This document shows, piece by piece, positions 7,367-15,300 of a stretch of DNA of 32,875 nt. Source of the stretch: Oscillospiraceae bacterium (GTDB taxonomy: Bacteria > Bacillota > Clostridia > Oscillospirales > Oscillospiraceae); assembly GCA_910575265.1 (NCBI GenBank), contig CAJTEA010000026.1, positions 1 through 32,875 of the forward strand, given 5' to 3'. The number at the start of each line of letters is the position of its first letter. The first letter of the stretch is position 1. The notes beneath the pieces were generated by a model. It was given only the letters and a program-made list of their open reading frames with translations, searched no databases and was not told where the DNA came from. The translations under genes and the position numbers were made by a program.

Positions 7367-8029
7367 CTACCCATCCACAAAATACCCTATCGCCTCGGCA
7401 AAGCTCGCCACCGTCTTGATCTTCACATAGTCGTTGCTGTAATCTTCCTCTAACTCCTTCGTTAGCTGGCCCGTATAGATCAGCTCCGACCGATTCAAAC
7501 CCTGTGAACAGTAGTACAAATGGTCATTCAGTTCTATCCTCGTTTTCGCTAAGTCCTTCGTAACATATTTCGTTATATATCGTGAAACACTTTCCAAGTG
7601 CCTTATTTTCGTAACTGTTATATATCCAAATTTCTTGGCGTAATCTTCCCATGTATAGACCTTGCGGCCCTTTTTCAGTTCTATCAGTATTCGTATCGGC
7701 AATTTCTCTTGCTCCGTAAACTCTCGTAGATGTTCGATTGGTAGACCCTTCATTAAGCCGTGCATATGCCAGCTTTCGCCGTCTGCGTGTTGTTCCGGTA
7801 TCAGCAGATACTTTATATCCGTCTTGTGTATTCGATTATAGTTCCTTATCCATACGGACAACTTCTTCTTATAGCTTTTCAGGTCTTTCCTGTCGTGATA
7901 TTCCGGGTTGAGGGTGAGTGTTACAAACCATTCCCACTCATTACATAACGCCAATTCATATATGGCCGCTCTCGTGCGGGACAGACTGGCCGACTGTCGG
8001 CGGCGTACTCTATGCGGGTGGGCTTCCAC
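7367..8029 (-). CDS. HUH rolling-circle replication initiator, N-terminus replaced
   Basis: The protein carries the three motifs of small Rep proteins: motif I WFVTLTLN, the metal-binding HUH motif WHMHGL, and the catalytic Tyr region YITKYVTKD. It would nick its origin and start rolling-circle replication of a plasmid or excised element. Family-like sequence begins at about SLSRTRAAIYELALCNEW (near 7988). The preceding residues, back to the ATG at 8029, are read out of frame from the DUF5348 gene and look accidental. The Rep has therefore been joined to the DUF5348 sequence by a deletion or recombination and may lack its native start. The C-terminus ends normally at FVDG. Confidence 0.7.
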   Translation of the reverse strand: MEAHPHRVRRRQSASLSRTRAAIYELALCNEWEWFVTLTLNPEYHDRKDLKSYKKKLSVWIRNYNRIHKTDIKYLLIPEQHADGESWHMHGLMKGLPIEHLREFTEQEKLPIRILIELKKGRKVYTWEDYAKKFGYITVTKIRHLESVSRYITKYVTKDLAKTRIELNDHLYYCSQGLNRSELIYTGQLTKELEEDYSNDYVKIKTVASFAEAIGYFVDG

Positions 8030-8151
8030 CGCCCGCCCACCATCACGTCGAAGCTCTGTCCACAGTGCAAGCCGCCGTAGTAGTCGGCCAGGTCAAAGCG
8101 GATGTCGTAGCGGTCTGTCCGCTCATCGAAGATCAATGCGCCCTGTTTCAT
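7921..8151 (-). CDS. DUF5348-type protein, C-terminus replaced
   Basis: The first 52 or so residues (MKQGALIFDERTDRYDIRF, then DYYGGLHCGQSFDVMVGGRW and PTRIEY) match DUF5348 proteins, small conserved proteins of unknown function in clostridial mobile elements. The last 24 residues are read from the Rep sequence in another frame, so the natural C-terminus is lost. It follows the DUF6017 gene by 21 bp on the same strand, probably as an operon. Confidence 0.65.
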   Translation of the reverse strand: MKQGALIFDERTDRYDIRFDLADYYGGLHCGQSFDVMVGGRWKPTRIEYAADSRPVCPARERPYMNWRYVMSGNGL

Positions 8152-8172
8152 AGTCGGGGCCTCCTTGTCAGA

Positions 8173-9060
8173 TTAGATTTTTCCCTCCGCCATATCGTGG
8201 GCGACGAGGGCGGTATAGTAGCTTCCCATGGTGCTGGGGGCGTTGAACAGCACCGCCAGCAGGTATTTCTTGATGTTGCGGATTTTCGTGGTGTTCTCCC
8301 GCATACAGTCCATGACGAACTCAATGTGGCCGCTGTTGAGTTTCAGCAGCTTGGCCTTTACCAGCTCGGCGGGGTAGTCGTCACCGGCAACACGGATTGT
8401 CTTGCGGGCCGTGCAGACGGTTTCCACCAGCAATTCCACGATGCCGTCCAATTCCTCTTGGTCGATCTTGGAGTGGTGCAGAAGATGGTCGTACTCGATA
8501 TTCTCCTTGATGATGTCCCGATAAATCTCAACGGCGCTCTGTGTAGCCGCTTCCGTTCCGTTCCTTTCCGGCGGCGAAGCCGCAACAGCCCCAGCCGTCC
8601 CGGCGGGAGGGGGCGAAAGGGAGGGAATGGAATGGGTAATTGATGGGTCTGTAATAGCTTGGTCTTTAGTTACTCTATCTTTATTTAATTGCGTTGGATT
8701 TCCCGACGGCGGTTTTTCCGTTGTCGGGTTTTCCGACAACGGTTTATCCAACGACGGCGGCAAAGAAGTGGGCTGTTCGTGGATGATGTACTCGTTGCTG
8801 CTGAACTTGCCGCCCTCGTCCGTGGTCTGGTGGCGCTCGATGTACCCGGCCCGCTCCAATTCGTTGACGGCGGAACGAATAGCGTCCTTGCTCTCCCGGT
8901 TGATATAGCACAGGCCGGACAAGGTATAATCCCAATCTTCCGGGAGTGACAAAATCTGCGACAGCAGGCCCTTGGCTTTCAGGGACAGGGACTTGTCCCG
9001 CAGGTGGTAGTTGGACATGACCGTGTACCCCTTGTTTCTCTCCACGCGGAATACTGGCAT
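8173..9060 (-). CDS. DUF6017 replication-organiser-like protein
   Basis: The 295-residue protein has an N-terminal winged-helix domain (about 1-80, HLRDKSLSLKAKGLLSQ and ELERAGYIER). A Pro/Ser/Thr-rich linker follows (about 90-165), then a helical C-terminal domain (DIIKENIEYDHLL to the end) of the DUF6017 type. Such proteins resemble DnaD-family replisome organisers and occur in clostridial ICEs, suggesting a role in element replication or maintenance. The start at 9060 is set by AAAGGAG nine bases upstream. A leader terminator lies just before it (9093-9137). It is 21 bp from DUF5348. It is the intact relative of the decayed gene at 5307-5630, in mirror orientation. Confidence 0.8.
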   Translation of the reverse strand: MPVFRVERNKGYTVMSNYHLRDKSLSLKAKGLLSQILSLPEDWDYTLSGLCYINRESKDAIRSAVNELERAGYIERHQTTDEGGKFSSNEYIIHEQPTSLPPSLDKPLSENPTTEKPPSGNPTQLNKDRVTKDQAITDPSITHSIPSLSPPPAGTAGAVAASPPERNGTEAATQSAVEIYRDIIKENIEYDHLLHHSKIDQEELDGIVELLVETVCTARKTIRVAGDDYPAELVKAKLLKLNSGHIEFVMDCMRENTTKIRNIKKYLLAVLFNAPSTMGSYYTALVAHDMAEGKI

Positions 9061-9092
9061 GGTTCTCCGCTCCTTTCGGTGTCTGGACATGA

Positions 9093-9137
9093 AAAAGGCG
9101 GCGTCCCATCTCCCCGGCAGGGGATATGAACGCCGCT
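9093..9137 (-). terminator. leader hairpin before the right DUF6017 gene
   Basis: On the minus strand the arms GAGCGGCGTTC and GACGCCGCC enclose a CCCCTGCCGGGG inner stem and are followed by TTTTTC, a classical intrinsic terminator. It sits upstream of the gene rather than after it, as in the left copy. It insulates the operon from outside transcription or attenuates it. Confidence 0.6.
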
Positions 9138-9482
9138 CATGCGCCGATATTCGATTTTTTAGTACATATCATGCTTGCCCGCTGCTCGAAAACCTTGATT
9201 TTCCTATACTTTCAGAAGTTACGTTATCTAACCTCAGCTTTCAACCGCCCGAATTTCCAGCGCATGATAGGAGATATAGAAGCGGGCCGTATCAACTGCG
9301 TGGTGGTGAAAGACCTCTCCCGCTTTGGCCGTAACTATCTTGAAATGGGAATGTATACAGAAATGCGTTTCCCTGAGTTGGGTGTGCGCTTTATCGCCGT
9401 CGATAGCGGAGTTGACAGCAACAACCAGCAATCTACCGAGTTTACCCCATTTTTGAACGTCATAAATGAGACTTTTCCATAA
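9126..9482 (+). pseudogene. serine recombinase internal fragment (5' half of the gene split by the IME)
   Basis: Only the part from FNRPNF to LNVINE (about 9237-9469) is recombinase: VVKDLSRFGRNY and LGVRFIAVDSGVDS are clear. The N-terminal nucleophile region is missing and replaced by codons from the 71-bp element end (MLARCSKTLIFL...), exactly as in the gene at 3688-5226. At the 3' side the frame is interrupted after INE by the 13.6-kb element. It resumes as EWYARDISRK at 23110. Joining 9469 to 23110 restores VINEWYARD without a frameshift. The gene was thus damaged twice, first at its 5' end and then by the IME. Confidence 0.85.
9162..9232 (+). repeat. 71-bp element end, right copy
   Basis: This is the mirror partner of 5165-5235, same length and no gaps, 54 of 71 identical by hand count. 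It ends in CGTTATCTAAC directly against recombinase coding sequence. Confidence 0.7.
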
Positions 9483-9489
9483 AGAATGA
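9468..9489 (+). other. left attachment site of the IME
   Basis: The GA crossover dinucleotide (9468-9469) is followed three bases later by the inverted repeat TTTTCCATAAAGAATGA. Target sequence to the left encodes LNVIN of the interrupted recombinase. Confidence 0.75.
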
Positions 9490-9557
9490 CAGTACACGCA
9501 GGACATAGCATCTCTGTTACCTCCGATAAAGTTGTCGAAAAAACGGAGGTATTGATT

Positions 9558-9926
9558 ATGAATAGCCAGAATAATAACATTTTAACCTACAAAAAAGTCG
9601 GTGACTATTATATCCCGGACCTTACTCTGGATGACCAGCCCGATACCGAAATTAGCATCTATGGCCGCATGAGGGAACGCTACCTGAAGGAGCATCACCC
9701 TGGCAGATACAGTTATATGCTTCTGCATGGGATATTGTATTCCCATCTTCTGGAAGTTGACGAAGCGGCGCAGGGGTATCTGGACACCATGATCCCCCGC
9801 ATGGCAGATGCTGCCGGTGTGACCGAGGAATTGAAAGCCCGCGATCAGATGGCGTGGGTTGGCCGGATGAATACCATCCGTGCCCAAGTGGAAGAAATGA
9901 TACGGGCAGACTTGATTTACTGCTGA
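9558..9926 (+). CDS. tnpV: transposon-encoded TnpV
   Basis: The 122-residue product matches TnpV of Tn4451-type elements: LTYKKVGDYYIPDL near the start, IYGRMRERYLKEHHPG, YSYMLLHGILYSHL and a C-terminal IRAQVEEMIRADLIY. TnpV is a small conserved accessory protein often suspected of helping excision; its role is unproven. The ATG at 9558 is preceded by CGGAGG at good spacing, so the longer upstream frame is not used. It is the first gene inside the left end and shares a two-way terminator with the XRE gene. Confidence 0.85.
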   Translation: MNSQNNNILTYKKVGDYYIPDLTLDDQPDTEISIYGRMRERYLKEHHPGRYSYMLLHGILYSHLLEVDEAAQGYLDTMIPRMADAAGVTEELKARDQMAWVGRMNTIRAQVEEMIRADLIYC

Positions 9927-9932
9927 TGTTGC

Positions 9933-9980
9933 AAAGAGGGCGCATGGTTTGGCTTTTAAGCTGAACCATGCGCCCTCTTT
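9933..9980. terminator. bidirectional terminator between tnpV and XRE gene
   Basis: The arms AAAGAGGGCGCATGGTT and AACCATGCGCCCTCTTT (17 bp, perfect) have T-rich tails in the plus direction and A-rich sequence on the other side. It serves both convergent genes. Confidence 0.85.
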
Positions 9981-10828
9981 TATTTTTTGCGCTTTTTCTG
10001 TGACGAGGGCTGTTTCCTTCCCCTTCGGCTGATGCTGTTTTCCTTAAATTCGGACTTTTCCAATATCCCAATCAGCACCACAAATTCCTCCGGAGTCAGA
10101 TTGTCATAATCAACACCCCATGCTGCCAGACATATTTTCGCAGCCTGTTCCTTTGGATTTCCTTTTCCCTCAATCACAGACTGAACTTTCTTTTGAAATT
10201 CATCTACGACAGCAACCGGCGATATGTCCGCATTGTTCTTTGTTTTCGCTGGATGGGCCTTGCGAATATCACGCAGGATGCTGGTCAAATCATCCCGGAG
10301 AACAGAGCCGACATACTCATCCGCAGGAATCTTCCCTAATTCAGCGGTTCGGTAAAACAATTCATTTTCATCTGGGTGGTACTGCTTTTGCACAATACTT
10401 CTAGCTGCTCCTAGACCATAGTTCAGATTATCCACCTGCATACTGGCGATGTAGTCAACAAAAATCTCCATGTCCACCATCAACCGCTGGAAGTCTCTAT
10501 GGCTTATGATCTCAGACAGCAGCGTCCCGCTGAAACCGCCGGCCTTTAGTACGTCCAGGGCCTCGTTGGTTAGATGCAATTCCTGTATTTCCACGTCAAC
10601 CTCTTTTTCCAAATTACTGACGCCCATGAGGTAATCTGTGGTCACACCGTAAAACTTCGCCAGCTTTACAATGCTGAACGGGCTGATATCCTTAAACTCG
10701 CCGGTTTCATATGTACCGAGGGCGGACTTGGAAATGTTGGTCACCTCTGCCAGTGCCTCCAGGGTAAGACCGCGATCCTTCCGCAAATCCTTCAGCCGCT
10801 CCGCGATTGTTAGGATCATATCCTCCAT
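9980..10828 (-). CDS. XRE-family transcriptional regulator
   Basis: An N-terminal Cro/CI helix-turn-helix occupies residues 8-65 (RLKDLRKDRGLTLEALAEV, SKSALGTYETGE, LAKFYGVTTDYLMGVS). A helical region of about 150 residues and a very basic C-terminal tail (RRGRKQPSSQKKRKK) follow. The ATG at 10828 is chosen because GGAGGCG lies eight bases before it; the longer frame to 11104 reads through the divergent control region. It is divergent from the small HTH gene at 11185. It is probably the maintenance regulator of the element, keeping mobility genes off. The target is not known. Confidence 0.8.
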   Translation of the reverse strand: MEDMILTIAERLKDLRKDRGLTLEALAEVTNISKSALGTYETGEFKDISPFSIVKLAKFYGVTTDYLMGVSNLEKEVDVEIQELHLTNEALDVLKAGGFSGTLLSEIISHRDFQRLMVDMEIFVDYIASMQVDNLNYGLGAARSIVQKQYHPDENELFYRTAELGKIPADEYVGSVLRDDLTSILRDIRKAHPAKTKNNADISPVAVVDEFQKKVQSVIEGKGNPKEQAAKICLAAWGVDYDNLTPEEFVVLIGILEKSEFKENSISRRGRKQPSSQKKRKK

Positions 10829-11184
10829 CTCAACGCCTCCTTCGCCTTTTGCAGACAAATTATAGCACAGAAAAGAGCGATATTCCATCAAATTATGAAG
10901 TTTACAGACGGATTTCCATAAGCGTGGAAATTTGCCCATTTCAGGCTGGATTTCCGACCTCTTGGATATACGGGAAAGGGTGAAAAATTTTAGTATGATA
11001 GGCCATGCAGTGATACTTACGCACCTCGACAACTGCATGACCGTCTGAAACGGATATGTTCCCCTGCGAAGTATGCGACGATATGAGTATGCCAAAGGGA
11101 ACAAAACGCCGCTGAGAGCCAGGGGCCGGAACGGGTTTCAGGGAGGAACGGCAATCATACTAAAAAGTTAGGAGGAAATTCAAG
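10829..11184. promoter_or_regulatory. divergent control region of the IME
   Basis: No gene lies in this 356-bp stretch between the XRE gene and the 11185 gene. It contains an inverted repeat CATGCAGT/ACTGCATG (11004-11011, 11032-11039) and a longer stem GTTCCC/GGGAAC (11058-11102) enclosing repeated GTATGC/GTATG elements. It probably holds the promoters and operators for both genes. I could not assign it to a known riboswitch class. Confidence 0.45.
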
Positions 11185-11409
11185 ATGAACATACGAAACG
11201 AGATCAAGGCTCATATCGTGCAGGAAGGTACAACCATGAGCGAAGTTGTTCGGACTCTGGCAGTTGTACACGGCTGGAGCGCCAGCGTCCCGAATCTTTC
11301 CGATAAACTCAAGCGCGGTACTTTACGCTACAGCGAGGCGATTGAACTGGCCGACGTGCTCGGCTACGATATTGTTTGGAAAAAGCGGGGAGCAGTGAGA
11401 CAGATATGA
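11185..11409 (+). CDS. small HTH-like regulator
   Basis: This 74-residue protein has a helix-turn-helix pattern: IKAHIVQEGTTMSEVVRTLA, then VPNLSDKLKRGTLRYSEAIELADVLGYDIVW. It resembles small phage-repressor-like proteins found beside mobile-element recombinases. The ATG is well supported by TTAGGAGG ten bases upstream. It precedes the resolvase gene on the same strand by about 190 bp and is divergent from the XRE gene, so the two may act as a control pair. The exact family is uncertain. Confidence 0.65.
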   Translation: MNIRNEIKAHIVQEGTTMSEVVRTLAVVHGWSASVPNLSDKLKRGTLRYSEAIELADVLGYDIVWKKRGAVRQI

Positions 11410-11418
11410 CAGCCGAGA

Positions 11419-11443
11419 TCGGAACGAAAAATATTCGTTCTGG
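11419..11443. promoter_or_regulatory. pseudo-palindrome upstream of resolvase, possible res subsite
   Basis: The arms GAACGAA and TTCGTTC around AAATA extend to a looser match GATC/GGTC outside. It lies 155 bp before the resolvase start, where small serine resolvases often have their recombination or autoregulatory sites. Confidence 0.35.
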
Positions 11444-11575
11444 TCTTGGACATATGGCCTGCCCATGCGGGTGCGCTCGTGGTATTCGGATGGGTGGGGT
11501 ATATCCGTACCTACAACTCCCCTGTCCAGCCACCGCAACCAACCCGCACGGGTGAGCATGACAGGTCGAGATTGA

Positions 11576-12220
<645 letters not shown>

Positions 12221-12376
12221 GCAGGAATGTGTACGTTCCTGTAAATTGAACTTGCTTTTTGTATAAAGAAAGAATACCATATAAATTGTCAATTTTCAAT
12301 ACTTCATCAGGGATTATCAGGGGTAAAAATTTGCTTACAGGAATTTACACATTTTAACAACTTGGAGGAATGCAAA

Positions 12377-15300
12377 ATGAAAAAACGATTTTTAGCAATT
12401 TTATTGACCCTGTGTATGGCACTAACACTATTCCCAGAAACCGCTTGGGCAGCTGATATTATTGCATCTGGAACTTGTGGCAAGAGCGGTAGTAGTTTAA
12501 ATTGGTCGTTAGATAGTTCTGGTACGTTAACAATAAGTGGAACTGGCGAAATGGAAGACTATGGGCCAGGAAATAGTGCTGCACCATGGAGTACTTATTC
12601 GGAATCTATTAGAACTTTGACATTTGAAGATGGCATTACCAGAATTGGGAAACAGGCATTTTTTACATGTAGCAACTTAGACGGTTCACTGACTATTCCC
12701 AATACTGTTACTAGCATCGGGAAATATGCTTTCAGTGGGTTAAACTTTACTGGAACTCTGCAATTATCAGAAAATCTTACTACTATAGAAGATGAAGCAT
12801 TCTATAGTTGTGATGGTTTCTCTGGTACATTATCAATCCCAAGTAGCGTTCGTACTATTGGAGAACTCGCTTTTGCTCATTGTTATGGATTTGAAAAAAT
12901 AGTTATTCCTAATGGAGTAACAAGTATTGGGGAAGCGGCATTTGAATTTTGCTATGGAGTTGACCGGGGATCTTTGACGGTTCCAGCTAGTGTATCATCT
13001 CTTGGGGCATTTGCATTTTCACATATGGGTGGAATTACCGAATTTCTTGTGGAGAGTGGAAATACTCATTATTCTGTAAAAGATGGAGTTCTTTTCGATA
13101 AAACTCAGAGAACGTTGGTAATGTATCCTGATGAAAAAGCGGGTTCTCAATATATAATACCTGATGGGGTTACCGAAATAGCTGATGGTGCATTTGAAGA
13201 CAGTGGAAATAGTGTATGGGTTGAAAATCTAAGGTCTGTGGTGTTTCCAGCTAGCATATCAAAAATTGGATACTTTGCATTTGTTAATTGCGGCTGTAAT
13301 GACTATTATTTCAAGGGTAATGCTCCAAGTATAGAAAAACTTGATGTATTTTCTTCGCAAGATACATTGTACTATGTATTGGGTACAATTGGTTGGACAG
13401 ACAGTGACGCTTATGATAAAGAGGCCGGAACATGGAACGGATATAAACTCAAAACCTGGGATGGTATAATCCCTGGTGGTGAGCCTGAGCCACCCAGTTC
13501 TGGAGACAATAGTTATTATGCCCTAACAGAAAACCGCTTGTTTCGTGTATATGCCTTGAACTCAAGCTATCCGTGCCCCGTAGGGTTTACTGTAGGTGTT
13601 GGCGAAGCATCATATACAGGATATCAGTCAGGCAATCATTTTTGTGATGACATCACAGCTGTAATACCGGAAAGCTATTCCGGCAACATTGTTGTTTCAA
13701 AAGACGGATACTATCCATATCAAATCCCTGCTGAACTGACAGATAACAGCAATGCGATAACGATGGTGCCTACCAGCATCACAGGACCTTTTTCCCAAGC
13801 ATTGCTACTTGATAGCAGCTATGAGAATACAAAGCGTTATTCCAACTTACTCGTCGAAGGTACCATGATTTATGAATCCACCCTCATGGGTGATAACACC
13901 GATATACTCAATCTCTATCCCATAGTTAATTGGAACGGACATGGAGAGGGGAAAATATTGCTCGTTCAAGGTGAAAAACAAGTTGAACTGAAAAATAACA
14001 CCTTTAACGAAGTCAATGTAGCTGTATGCCGTTTTGTAGCTAATGAGCCTGTTTATCTTCAAGTTTTAGGAGCAGACGGAGTACAGACTCAAATTGAAAC
14101 CGGAATTCATATTTACGAGCGGTGGAAAAGCGGAATCAGTATTGATCTTGGATCTGCTCTTGAAATAGATACTGAGGATTCAGAGCAGGAAGAGGTTGAT
14201 ATTTTTGCAGGTGAATCCTTTAAACTGGACTTTTCGTCTTTGTCAGATAGTTTGGTTCCAATCAGTTTTTCCATTAAAGATGATGGTACGGTTACCGGAA
14301 CGATTGGGTTAACCTTTGACGATGGTTCTTACAAGGAAGCGGCGTTTGGAGAAATCAAAGAAATGCTTACTCGGATGGCAGACCCCAATCAAACAGAAAA
14401 TCTTCATGGGGTCGCTAGCTATTTGAGCAAATTGAAGAAGGAGGGTATCAAACCTGCTTCCTCTCATTCCAGTTGGGGTGTAAGTGGCGATGTACAAATT
14501 ATTGGTTATTTTTCCGGTAATATTAAAGATGGGCGTATTGGACTCACAGAAACAAAAATGGCACTTGTTCTTGAAGGATCGGCTTCCTATACTTGGAACA
14601 CTTTTGTTGCAGAAGTTCCAGCATACATCAAAGTCGCACTGAAGGCTCAATTAGAAACCTACTTGAAAATGGTTTACGATGAACAGTTTGATAAGCTGAT
14701 ATCTGATGGAAAACAAACTTTAAAAGGTTCCTTGGGACTTTCAGCTGAAGCCGGACCTGGCTGGGAAGGGTATGTTTCAGTCGGCATAAAGGGTAGCGGA
14801 AATGTAACTGCAAATAGTGTGATTCCGATTTCTAAAGATGATACATCATTCAGTATGCAAGCTGATTTAAGCGTCGTGGGATCTTTGGCAGGTATACGCG
14901 GAAGTTGGAAGTTGATTTCCAGCCCAGAAATGGTTTTCTGGGACGCTGGTGAATGGTGTTGGAAAGAAAAAGATTCCGGAAAAAGAATGACACAATTTGT
15001 CCCTGATCTGGATATCAATTCGATGAGATTTTTCGGCGCTGGGGATTCTATTGCTGACGGTGTGAGCGGCTATACTGCTCCGGCATTGGCTCGGATTTCA
15101 GGAGATAGACTGCTGGCGGTCTGGATTGCAGACGTTGAAGGGCGCAGCGCTGTTGATAAAGGCGGTGTATATTACAGTGTTTTAGATAATGGTACATGGT
15201 CGCAACCTGAATTGGTGTATGATGACAATACAAATGATTCAGTTCCACAACTGTATCAGAGAAATGGAGTAACATATTTGGCTTGGCAAAATTATACAAC

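Noticed and set aside
7918-8643. 241-residue plus-strand frame
   Set aside because: It is antisense to DUF5348 and DUF6017; no start signal.
11100-11150. GCTGAGA followed by GGGCCGG suggested a TPP riboswitch
   Set aside because: The second conserved half of the TPP aptamer is missing and the downstream gene is a small HTH protein, not thiamine-related.
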